This document shows positions 48,040 through 55,384 of a stretch of DNA of 55,384 nt, one piece after another. The stretch is from Chromatiales bacterium (GTDB lineage Bacteria > Pseudomonadota > Gammaproteobacteria > Steroidobacterales > GCA-2729495). Every line of letters starts with the position of its first letter. The stretch's first letter is position 1. A program made the position numbers and the translations under genes. The notes below the pieces were generated by a model. It did not search any database and was not told the origin of the DNA. It saw nothing but the letters and a program-made list of their open reading frames with translations. The stretch spans positions 1-55,384 of the forward strand of contig PBYE01000015.1 in the NCBI GenBank assembly GCA_002729495.1, given 5' to 3'.

Positions 48040-49703
48040 CCCTGGGGCGTCTTGCTCTTTACCTGAATACAGTGCGCTGGCTGCGTCTGTCGCAGTTGGC
48101 ATGGCTTGCCTATCGGCGCCTGCGGCCGATTATCAATCCTGCTCCCATCGACCTTGAAGAGCCGCAGCTTTCGGTAGCACACACACCCTTTATCGGTAGC
48201 CCACAGTCGCGGGAAAAGGAATTGCGATTTCTGAGTGTGAGCCGGCCCGCTGATGTTGCAAATATAGACTGGCACCCCACCGATGTTTCACGTTTGTGGC
48301 GTTACAACCTGCATTACTTCGATTTTCTCCGGTGGCAATCCATTCCGGCCGCCGACAAACCTGTATATATAGAAAGCTGGATCAGCGCGAACCCGATGGG
48401 TACCGAAGATGCCTGGGAGCCCTACACGGCCTCGCTTCGTATCGTTAACTGGATCAAGTATTTTCATGAGTACACGGGCGAAGTGCCGAGAGAATGGCAA
48501 CTTAGCCTTATCAACCAGGTCCACTGGCTTAGCAAGAATATGGAGCACCATATTCTTGCTAATCATTTGCTAAAAAATGCCAAGGCCCTGGTAGTTGCCG
48601 GCACATGGTTCAAGGGGCCGCATGGCAAAGGCTTTCTCAAACAAGGTCTGGATACTTTTCTCACCCAGATCGGTGAACAGTTTCTCCCTGATGGCGGACA
48701 TTTTGAGCGCAGCCCGATGTACCACAACATAGCGCTGGAAGATTGCCTGGACGTATACAATGTATTATTTGCCCAACCGGAACTGGCGGGAGAACAGGCA
48801 CTGACAAGAATCCACGACGTTAGCCAGCGGGCGTTGCGATTTCTTGACGATATCCTGGCCGCTGATGGCTGCATTTACTTATTTAACGATTCGGCCCACG
48901 ACATTGCTCCGGAGCCAGAATTGCTGATGGAGTATGGTCAGCAACTGATGCAATACGAACGTGCGCCGTTTCCCGCTATGCCGGTACGTATCAGCAAGCC
49001 GGACACCGGTTACTACGGATACAGGTACTGTAAAGATAGCCTGCTGATAGACGCAGGGCCTGTCGGGCCAAATTATCAGCCGGGCCATGCGCACTGCGAT
49101 ACCCTGAGTTATGAATACTGTGTAAATGGCCGTCGTCTGATAGTGGACTCCGGTGTTTATGGTTATGACGACGACGATACACGTAACTCACTTCGTGGTA
49201 CGGCGGCACACAATACGGTCATGGTTGACGGTGCGGAACAGTCGGAAATCTGGGGTACATTTCGGGTGGCACGGCGCGCAAGACCCCGCCAGGTTGAGCT
49301 TTCACAGTTTAGTGATACGCAGATCAAATTTTCAGGCAGTCATGACGGCTACCAGCGGCTTCCGGGTCGGATCACGCATACTCGCTCTATTGAAGCCAGT
49401 ATCGTGCAAGGCCTGTCTGTGAGCGATACGCTAACGGGTAACGGTTCCTGCCATGCTGAAAGTTATATCCATTTTCATCCGGATGTGGAGTTGGTAGAGC
49501 GTGCGCCGCACGAATGGGCTGTGTTCTGCAATGGCGAAGAACAGGCGGTGTTCACGGCGGCCGAAAATTGTTCTGCCAGGCTCAGCCGTGCGGATTACTG
49601 CCCCCGCTTCGGTATACGACTTGAAGGACCGCTGCTTGTGTTGTCCATGGATGGAGCCCTGCCGCTAACACTGGGCTACACAGTCTCAACTGGCGTTCTG
49701 TAG
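48036..49703 (+). CDS. Heparinase II/III-family protein
   Basis: A 555-aa protein with the alginate-lyase/heparinase architecture: an N-terminal alpha-toroid (about 60-320; W-rich, with WISANPMGTEDAWEPYTASL, then LPDGGHFERSPMYHNIALED) and a C-terminal beta region (about 330-545; GHAHCDTLSYEYCVNGRRLI and RGTAAHNTVMVDGAEQSE). Conserved His, Tyr and Asn of the catalytic cleft are present in these blocks. No signal peptide is obvious, which is common for members in biosynthetic clusters. It begins at a GTG overlapping the preceding stop. It may trim or epimerise the polymer. Confidence 0.85.
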   Translation: MTLGRLALYLNTVRWLRLSQLAWLAYRRLRPIINPAPIDLEEPQLSVAHTPFIGSPQSREKELRFLSVSRPADVANIDWHPTDVSRLWRYNLHYFDFLRWQSIPAADKPVYIESWISANPMGTEDAWEPYTASLRIVNWIKYFHEYTGEVPREWQLSLINQVHWLSKNMEHHILANHLLKNAKALVVAGTWFKGPHGKGFLKQGLDTFLTQIGEQFLPDGGHFERSPMYHNIALEDCLDVYNVLFAQPELAGEQALTRIHDVSQRALRFLDDILAADGCIYLFNDSAHDIAPEPELLMEYGQQLMQYERAPFPAMPVRISKPDTGYYGYRYCKDSLLIDAGPVGPNYQPGHAHCDTLSYEYCVNGRRLIVDSGVYGYDDDDTRNSLRGTAAHNTVMVDGAEQSEIWGTFRVARRARPRQVELSQFSDTQIKFSGSHDGYQRLPGRITHTRSIEASIVQGLSVSDTLTGNGSCHAESYIHFHPDVELVERAPHEWAVFCNGEEQAVFTAAENCSARLSRADYCPRFGIRLEGPLLVLSMDGALPLTLGYTVSTGVL

Positions 49704-50025
49704 GCGCCTGAGGCCAATATCGGGTGTAGCCGGGCAGGAAGCGCCCACAACAACGCCAAGCCATTGACATAATCACACTGTTTGACAGCCAAAACCTGCT
49801 CTCAGCTACTATAATTGCAGGTCGGCAATCTGCCGGGCTGTTTGAGATAGGAACTAAATGTGAATGATTTCGCAGCAACGCCTGAAACAGGGAATCATAC
49901 TCGCTTGGTGAGTGCTACCCCCCCGGGTGTTACCGCCAGAGTTTCAGCAAGAAAATAAGAATAAAGACGGCAGTCTGGTAGCACCCGAATGCACCCCAAG
50001 TTAACAACCCAGTCAGGATGACCTG
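49704..50025 (+). other. Intergenic region before the exosortase gene
   Basis: About 320 bases. A perfect TATAAT lies at 49810-49815, but the nearest TTGACA (49782-49787) is 22 bases away, so the promoter is uncertain. A short GTG-initiated frame of 32 codons (49860-49958) with AGGA upstream can be read but has no recognisable product. The words GTGCTACCC and GGTAGCACCC (about 49911 and 49977) could form a hairpin around it. Confidence 0.4.
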
Positions 50026-51621
50026 ATGGCGAACGGCGACCACAACACAATCGATCTATCCCGGCAGAACTGGTCGTGGCTGTTGCTGCCGATCCTAATT
50101 TTTGTATCCACACTTGTTCTTTTTCGTGATGGCCTGGGCCTCATGGTTACCTGGTGGGAAACCAAGCCGGAGTACAACCATGGGTACCTGATACCGGTAG
50201 TTGCCGCTTACCTGCTCTTATTGCGGGCAGATGTATTTCGTACAGCAGATATTCGTAGTTCCTGGGGCGGCCTGGGGCTGCTGATTTTCGGGCTAATGTT
50301 CCTGGTGTTGGGTAACTTAAGCGCGGTCTACGTTATCACCCAGTATGCTTTCCTGATTACGCTGGTAGGTCTTGTGGTGATCGCGTATGGCTGGAAAGGT
50401 GCATGGATTCTGTGGGCGCCAATCGCATACCTCTTCTTTATGATCCCATTACCTAATTTTCTGTACGATAATCTTTCAAATGAATTGCAGTTAATGTCCT
50501 CGGAAACCGGCGTGGGTTTTTTACGAATGGCGGGCATATCTGTCTTTCTTGAGGGCAATGTAATCGATCTGGGTGAATTCAAACTGCAGGTAGCTGAAGC
50601 CTGTAGCGGTTTGCGATATTTATTTCCCCTGATGAGTTTTGGCTTTCTATGCGCGTTTCTGTTTCGAGGCGCGGTATGGCAGAAGGCAATCATTTTTCTT
50701 TCCAGCATTCCGATTACGCTTTTAATGAACAGTTTCCGGATCGGAGTTATTGGCCTTCTCGTCGAACACTACGGTATTTCGATGGCTCGGGGGTTCCTGC
50801 ACGATTTCGAAGGCTGGATCATATTCATGGCCTGCGTCGGCATACTGTTTTTCGAGATGTGGTTGTTTGCCCTGTTCAGTAAGCGACCGCTTGCCGATAT
50901 TTTTGATGTCCGGGTTCCGCCCATGTCTGATTTTGTGGTGTTCATGCCACGAATACGGCCCTCGGTATACAACGCAGGACTGCTTGGACTGTTCCTGATC
51001 CTCAGCATTTTTACGTTTACGTACCAGTCAAGTGATGAGTTTGTTCCGGAGCGCAGCCAGCTAAGCACTTTTCCACTAGCGCTCAATGAATGGCGCGGTC
51101 AGGAGCAGGGCATGGCGCAGCAGTTCATCGAAAACCTGGAGCTTGATGATTACCTCATGGCGAGGTTCGTACGCGAAGGTGATCCGGCTTCGGTCGAACT
51201 GTATATCGCCTACTACGAGTCACAACGCAAAGGTGCATCCGTTCATTCCCCACGCGCTTGTTTGCCGGGCGGGGGCTGGACCATCGAGAGTTTCGACGAG
51301 TATCCTGTTACTAATGTTGGCCCGGAGCTGGCAACGGTAAATGTCAACCGTGCGGTCATCTCTTTAGGCACCAGTCGTCAGCTTGTCTACTACTGGTTTC
51401 AGCAGCGCGGCCGGAACATTACCAACGAGTACCTGGTGAAGTGGTTTATTTTCTGGGATTCGCTGACAAAGAACCGGACGGATGGTGCGCTGGTGCGACT
51501 CGTAACCGCGGTACCGGAGTCAATGGATATGGGCGAGGCCGACGAACGCATGCAGGAGTTTATCCGGGATATTGATCCCACCCTTGCGTATTTCATTCCA
51601 CGCGGCATTGGGGAAAGCTGA
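50026..51621 (+). CDS. Exosortase fused to an EpsI-type domain
   Basis: A 531-aa membrane protein. The exosortase part (residues about 15-285) has eight or so hydrophobic segments and the catalytic set: Cys193 in EACSGLRYLFPL, Arg238 in NSFRIGVIGL and His259 in FLHDFEGWIIF, as expected for a transpeptidase that cuts C-terminal sorting signals. Residues about 320-520 match EpsI (VELYIAYYESQRKGASVHSP, LPGGGWTIES, YYWFQQRGRNITNEYLVKW). EpsI is a separate gene in many XrtA loci; fused forms are known for XrtD-type enzymes, so the subtype is not settled. The ATG follows AGGATG. Confidence 0.92.
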   Translation: MANGDHNTIDLSRQNWSWLLLPILIFVSTLVLFRDGLGLMVTWWETKPEYNHGYLIPVVAAYLLLLRADVFRTADIRSSWGGLGLLIFGLMFLVLGNLSAVYVITQYAFLITLVGLVVIAYGWKGAWILWAPIAYLFFMIPLPNFLYDNLSNELQLMSSETGVGFLRMAGISVFLEGNVIDLGEFKLQVAEACSGLRYLFPLMSFGFLCAFLFRGAVWQKAIIFLSSIPITLLMNSFRIGVIGLLVEHYGISMARGFLHDFEGWIIFMACVGILFFEMWLFALFSKRPLADIFDVRVPPMSDFVVFMPRIRPSVYNAGLLGLFLILSIFTFTYQSSDEFVPERSQLSTFPLALNEWRGQEQGMAQQFIENLELDDYLMARFVREGDPASVELYIAYYESQRKGASVHSPRACLPGGGWTIESFDEYPVTNVGPELATVNVNRAVISLGTSRQLVYYWFQQRGRNITNEYLVKWFIFWDSLTKNRTDGALVRLVTAVPESMDMGEADERMQEFIRDIDPTLAYFIPRGIGES

Positions 51622-51631
51622 GACTCTGACC

Positions 51632-52747
51632 ATGACGGATAAAGTTGTAGTCCATCTTATTGCGGCAGCCCGGCCCAACTTTATGAAGGTTGCGCCTCTT
51701 TATCATGCGTTAATGGCTAACGATAATTTTGATGTTCGCCTGGTGCATACGGGCCAGCACTATGATGCAAATATGTCGCAGGCATTTTTTGATGATCTTG
51801 GATTGCCCCAGCCTCATCACTACCTTGAAGTGGGTAGCGGCACCCACGCCGAACAAACCGGCAAAGTCATGATGCGCTATGAGGAGACGGCAATGAAGGA
51901 ACGTCCCGACTGGACGGTCGTCGTAGGTGATGTTAATTCCACGGCTGCGGTAGCAATGGTGTGTGCAAAATTACTCATACCGGTAGCGCACCTGGAGGCA
52001 GGGTTGCGCAGTGGTGACCGCTCGATGCCCGAGGAAATCAACAGGTTGGTAACAGATACCATTGCCGACCTGTTGTGGACCCCGTCGCCGGACGCAGATG
52101 AGAACTTACTTAAAGAAGGAGTAGCCCCTGCTCGCATCGAACTCGTTGGTAACATCATGATCGATTCATACGAGCTGATGCGCGAGCGCATTGAGGCCAC
52201 CGATACGGCAGTTCAGCTGGGTGTCGCTGGCGAGCGTTTTGGTGTCGTTACCCTGCACAGGCCGGCTAATGTTGATGCACGTGATTCTCTTGAATTACTT
52301 ACGAATCAGCTCCTGAAGGCGTCTGAGCAGTTAAAACTGGTATTTCCGGTTCATCCGCGCACTCGCAAGTCGCTTGAGAATCATGGCCTACTGGATAGTT
52401 TGTTGTCGAGCTCCCGGATTCATCTTGCAGAACCACTGAGTTATATAGAGTTTATGAGCCTGGTCCGCGGAGCCGTACTGGCGGTCACTGATTCGGGCGG
52501 CATACAGGAAGAGACAACCTACCTGGACATTCCCTGCCTGACCCTGCGTCCAAATACCGAAAGGCCTATAACAGTGACACAGGGCAGCAATCGCCTGATC
52601 AAGCCGGTGGAACTCCTTGATAATATACAAACAGTACTTGCGGGCGAATGGCCAGCCAGCCAGTGTCCTGACCTGTGGGACGGTCGGACCGCGCAAAGAT
52701 GCGTAGAAAGTCTCGAAAAATATTTGAATGCTGCGTCGGCAGCCTGA
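51632..52747 (+). CDS. wecB: UDP-N-acetylglucosamine 2-epimerase (non-hydrolysing)
   Basis: A 371-aa cytoplasmic enzyme that interconverts UDP-GlcNAc and UDP-ManNAc, supplying ManNAc-type sugars. Family blocks: HLIAAARPNFMKVAPLYHAL, VHTGQHYDANMS, VVGDVNSTAAVAM, HLEAGLRSGDRSMPEEINRL, TLHRPANVD, VTDSGGIQEETTYL and LRPNTERPITV. I chose the ATG at 51632, where homology begins; the frame is open into the exosortase gene. Eleven bases separate it from the exosortase stop, so they are cotranscribed. It suggests a ManNAc-derived residue in the exopolysaccharide. Confidence 0.94.
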   Translation: MTDKVVVHLIAAARPNFMKVAPLYHALMANDNFDVRLVHTGQHYDANMSQAFFDDLGLPQPHHYLEVGSGTHAEQTGKVMMRYEETAMKERPDWTVVVGDVNSTAAVAMVCAKLLIPVAHLEAGLRSGDRSMPEEINRLVTDTIADLLWTPSPDADENLLKEGVAPARIELVGNIMIDSYELMRERIEATDTAVQLGVAGERFGVVTLHRPANVDARDSLELLTNQLLKASEQLKLVFPVHPRTRKSLENHGLLDSLLSSSRIHLAEPLSYIEFMSLVRGAVLAVTDSGGIQEETTYLDIPCLTLRPNTERPITVTQGSNRLIKPVELLDNIQTVLAGEWPASQCPDLWDGRTAQRCVESLEKYLNAASAA

Positions 52748-52759
52748 AGGATAGTAGTT

Positions 52760-55183
52760 ATGGGGAAGGTTGTAGTTATTAAAGCAGTTTTTCAGCGTAT
52801 ACCCAGGGTGCCGGTAGTTGTGCTTTTGGGTATCGTCGGGATTGCTTTACTGGCTGGATGTGAAAGCCCGGCAGAGCGTGCGGCTGGTTATCTGGCTAAG
52901 GCAGATCAGTTTTACAAGGACGAGAATCTCGTTAAGGCAGAGCTGGAAGTTCGCAACGCTTTACAGATCGAGCCGAAGAATGCCGATGCGCGTCTTTTAC
53001 TGGCACAAATAGCCGAGTCGCGCCAGGACTATTCTGAGATGGCGACGCAGTTGCGAGCCGCGATCGAGTCCCGGCCTGATTTTCTGGAAGCACGGCTAAA
53101 ACTGGGGACCCTCTATGTGCTGGGTGGAGCCATGGGACTGGCGGAAGACCAGTACGCTATAACGGCTGACCTGGCGCCGGATGACCCTGACGTAAAGGTG
53201 CTAAGAGCGAGGATCCTTGCGTCCCAGGGCGACCTGGAGGCAGCCGGAACAGAACTGAACGCAGCGCTTGAGCAGGATCCGGGCAACACCCAGGCGCTCG
53301 GACTGCTGGCCAGCGTGGTTGCGGTGGACGATCCCGATGCAGCTATAGAGCTTGTAAATAAGGGTATCGTTTCTACCGACGATACCAGCCCTCTGCAACT
53401 CCTTAAGATTCAGTTGCTGCAAAGGGCAGGGCGCAACGGCGAGGTAGTTGATGAATACCATTCACTGATAAGTGAGTTTCCCGACCGGGACGTCTATAGC
53501 TACCAGCTCGCCCGCTTTCTGGTAGGCCTGGGACGTAAGGATGAAGTAGAAGCTGTAGTACAGGATTTAATAAAGAACCGACCTGATGACAATCAGGCCA
53601 AGCTGGCGTTGGTGCAGTTTGTCAGCGGTATAAAAGGCGCAGTGCAGGCTGAGGCGCTGTTACAGGACTATGTAGATGCAGCTCCGGATGAGCACACGCT
53701 ACGTCTCGCACTGGCTGCAGTATTGCAGTCGACCGGCGAGGAAGACCGGGCGATCAGCGAATACAAAACTATTGCCAATGCTGCCGGCAACGAAGATGAG
53801 GCGTTAACGGCAAAGGGCAGGCTGGCGGCAATACGCTTGGCGCAGGGTGACGAGGAAGCCGGCGAGGCATTAATTGAAGAAGTGCTGGCTATTGACTCTT
53901 TGAACACGCAAGCGTTGCTGCTAAGAGGCGCATTAAATTCAAATCGGGAAAAGTTTGGTGCCGCAGTTTCAGATCTGCGCACGTTGCTGCGAAAGGACGC
54001 CGAAAATGTGCGTGCACAATTTCTGCTCGCCCAGACTCATGCAAGAGCGGGCGATACCCTGCTCGCTAAAGACGCCTATCTTCGTGTGATCGAAATGAGT
54101 CCAGATAACGGCGTTGCACCCATTGAGCTGGCACGGCTGCTCGTTAGAGAAAAGGAACTTGAGCAGGCAGAGGAAGTTCTTAAAACCCGGCTCGGTTTGG
54201 CCCCGGGTGATATAACCGCGTCGCGTTCGCTGATTGCACTACTTATAACCAGAGAGCGTTATGCGGATGCTGAGAATGAAGCAGCGCGCCTGGCTAGTAT
54301 TCCTGAGGCTCAGGCAATGGGCGAATACCTGAGGGGTAGCATCTTCCAGGTGCGTAATCAGCATAGCCGGGCGCTGAGCGCATTTAGCATTGCGCTTGAC
54401 CTGGAACCAAACACTCGTGAGCCTCTTCAGGGAATGGTTGCCAGCCTGATTCGGCTCGAACGTGTTGATGAGGCTGTTGTAAAGCTTGAAGCGGTTATCA
54501 AACAGTTCCCGGATAATCTTTATGCGCAAACACTGCTCAGCCAGGTTCTGGCTGGTGCGGGCGATATTACTGCGGCGAAAGACCTTATAGAAAGCACTCT
54601 GAGCAGCAACGAAGAGTGGTTACCAGCCTATACGACACTTGCGGGTATGCAGGGCAGCGATGTCGATGCACAGATCAATATTTACAAACGTGGCCTTGAG
54701 GCCATGCCAGCCAGCCAGGAATTAGCCCTGCTGCTGGGTACCGCATACGAGCACGAAGGCAAATATGAAGAAGCAATTGCTGCCTACGAGAAAGTTCTGG
54801 CAGTAGATGCGGACCTGCTCGCAGTCAGAAATAATCTTGCTGCATTGCTTGCCGACTTCCGGACGGACGGAAGGAGCCTGGAAAGGGCGCTGGAGCTTGC
54901 AGAGGGCCTGGAAGATACCGGTAATCCCGTATTTGTCGATACTCTTGGCTGGGTACACTATAGGTTAGGAAATTTTAAAGTAGCTATTCCATTCCTTGAA
55001 GATGCGGTCGATCAGGCGGGCCAGGTACCGGTGCTTCGCTATCATCTTGGGATGGCTTATCTCGCAGATGGCAGAAGTATTCTGGCGGAAGAGCAGCTGG
55101 CGCTGGCGATGGCCGATGTTGATTTGGATTATACAGGCCGCAGTGAAGCTCAGAGCGCGCTTCGGGAATTGCGTAGCCGCTAG
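52760..55183 (+). CDS. prsT: TPR-repeat lipoprotein of the PEP-CTERM/exosortase system (PrsT-like)
   Basis: An 807-aa lipoprotein: hydrophobic start VVVLLGIVGIALLAGC with the lipobox LAGC, so it should be lipid-anchored outside the inner membrane. The rest is a long series of about twenty TPR units (for example AGYLAKADQFYKDENLVKAE, then LEVRNALQIEPKNADARLLL). PrsT proteins occur in exosortase exopolysaccharide loci and probably scaffold secretion. It follows wecB by 12 bases. No PEP-CTERM tail is present. Confidence 0.9.
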   Translation: MGKVVVIKAVFQRIPRVPVVVLLGIVGIALLAGCESPAERAAGYLAKADQFYKDENLVKAELEVRNALQIEPKNADARLLLAQIAESRQDYSEMATQLRAAIESRPDFLEARLKLGTLYVLGGAMGLAEDQYAITADLAPDDPDVKVLRARILASQGDLEAAGTELNAALEQDPGNTQALGLLASVVAVDDPDAAIELVNKGIVSTDDTSPLQLLKIQLLQRAGRNGEVVDEYHSLISEFPDRDVYSYQLARFLVGLGRKDEVEAVVQDLIKNRPDDNQAKLALVQFVSGIKGAVQAEALLQDYVDAAPDEHTLRLALAAVLQSTGEEDRAISEYKTIANAAGNEDEALTAKGRLAAIRLAQGDEEAGEALIEEVLAIDSLNTQALLLRGALNSNREKFGAAVSDLRTLLRKDAENVRAQFLLAQTHARAGDTLLAKDAYLRVIEMSPDNGVAPIELARLLVREKELEQAEEVLKTRLGLAPGDITASRSLIALLITRERYADAENEAARLASIPEAQAMGEYLRGSIFQVRNQHSRALSAFSIALDLEPNTREPLQGMVASLIRLERVDEAVVKLEAVIKQFPDNLYAQTLLSQVLAGAGDITAAKDLIESTLSSNEEWLPAYTTLAGMQGSDVDAQINIYKRGLEAMPASQELALLLGTAYEHEGKYEEAIAAYEKVLAVDADLLAVRNNLAALLADFRTDGRSLERALELAEGLEDTGNPVFVDTLGWVHYRLGNFKVAIPFLEDAVDQAGQVPVLRYHLGMAYLADGRSILAEEQLALAMADVDLDYTGRSEAQSALRELRSR

Positions 55184-55194
55184 ATCAAAAATAA

Positions 55195-55384
55195 ATGGAA
55201 AATACTCAGACTACAGATCCGATTGTTACGGTCATTATTCCGACCTATAACCGCGCGAGCGTGCTTTATTACGCGCTGCACAGCGTAATCAACCAGACGG
55301 TAGAGAATATTGAGATCTATATCATTGATGATGCTTCTACAGATTTGACAACTGAGCTCGTCGATAGTTTTAATGATCCACGCA
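55195..55384 (+). CDS. Family 2 glycosyltransferase, 3' end outside the window
   Basis: The first 63 codons are visible. They begin MENTQTTDPIVTVIIPTYNR and continue through YYALHSVINQTVENIEIYI to DDASTDLTTELVDSF, the standard GT2 nucleotide-binding start. It begins 11 bases after the prsT stop and extends the exopolysaccharide operon. Confidence 0.88.
   Translation, partial: MENTQTTDPIVTVIIPTYNRASVLYYALHSVINQTVENIEIYIIDDASTDLTTELVDSFNDPR

Noticed and set aside
49860-49958. GTG-initiated frame of 32 codons before the exosortase gene
   Set aside because: It has AGGA upstream, but the product is short and unrecognisable and runs through a seven-C homopolymer; not enough to call a gene.

Overview
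This looks like about 55 kb of the chromosome of a heterotrophic, probably marine, gammaproteobacterium. The gene families point there: monomeric NADP isocitrate dehydrogenase, a LemA/M48 protease pair, an OmpR-type two-component operon, TonB-dependent receptors, a TPP-riboswitch thiamine-salvage operon and an exosortase-linked exopolysaccharide locus. A Woeseiales-like lineage would fit, but that is inference from gene content. Ribosome-binding sites are ordinary GGAG/AGGA, and TTG or GTG starts recur inside operons.

Layout. (1) 1-4787, minus strand: a small protein, a TonB receptor and icd, the last two overlapping by ATGA. Beyond icd its last codons and 3' hairpin are repeated. (2) 5429-9460: a large membrane-anchored AAA-like (STAND-type) ATPase with a P-domain-like module and a WD40 propeller. 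(3) 9477-14385, minus strand: MscS channel, SYLF lipoprotein-like protein, M48 protease with a TerB-like tail, and LemA. (4) 14686-18780: an arsenic-methylation cluster (ArsM, a fused pair of arsenosugar-type glycosyltransferase domains, a radical SAM enzyme) cut at its end by an IS3 remnant. (5) About 18915-19213: an ORF-free transcription unit with a TATAAT box and a strong terminator, probably a small RNA. (6) 19219-20516: divergent [2Fe-2S] ferredoxin and a red-chlorophyll-catabolite-reductase-like protein. (7) 20533-23550: response regulator, histidine kinase and outer-membrane barrel operon, with three phased GTAAC repeats and a divergent 36-aa membrane peptide; the barrel gene has an in-frame TGA. 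(8) 24096-24994: ferredoxin, tRNA-Ala(CGC) and repeats of the tRNA 3' end that look like integration scars. (9) 24995-33840: a loose catabolic region (carboxymuconolactone-decarboxylase-like, amidase, two SDRs, bicupin, CaiB-type CoA transferase, amidohydrolase) plus an SGNH-hydrolase-like gene with an in-frame TAG. (10) 34045-38122: TPP riboswitch, TonB receptor, YkoF-like protein, PnuT permease and thiamine kinase-like enzyme. (11) 38445-end: exopolysaccharide/exosortase locus, running past the window.

How they work together. The thiamine genes form a full path from outer membrane to cytoplasm: receptor, permease, kinase, under a riboswitch whose expression platform can be read in the sequence. 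The exopolysaccharide genes cover chain-length control, tyrosine kinase, ATPase, O-antigen-ligase/polymerase-like protein, two glycosyltransferases, sugar-nucleotide modification, a heparinase-like enzyme, exosortase fused to EpsI, and a TPR lipoprotein. The arsenic cluster has the methyltransferase and glycosyl-transfer steps expected for arsenosugar formation. Several loci show decay or rearrangement: IS3 remnant, tRNA-end duplications, two genes with internal stops, and the icd-tail duplication.
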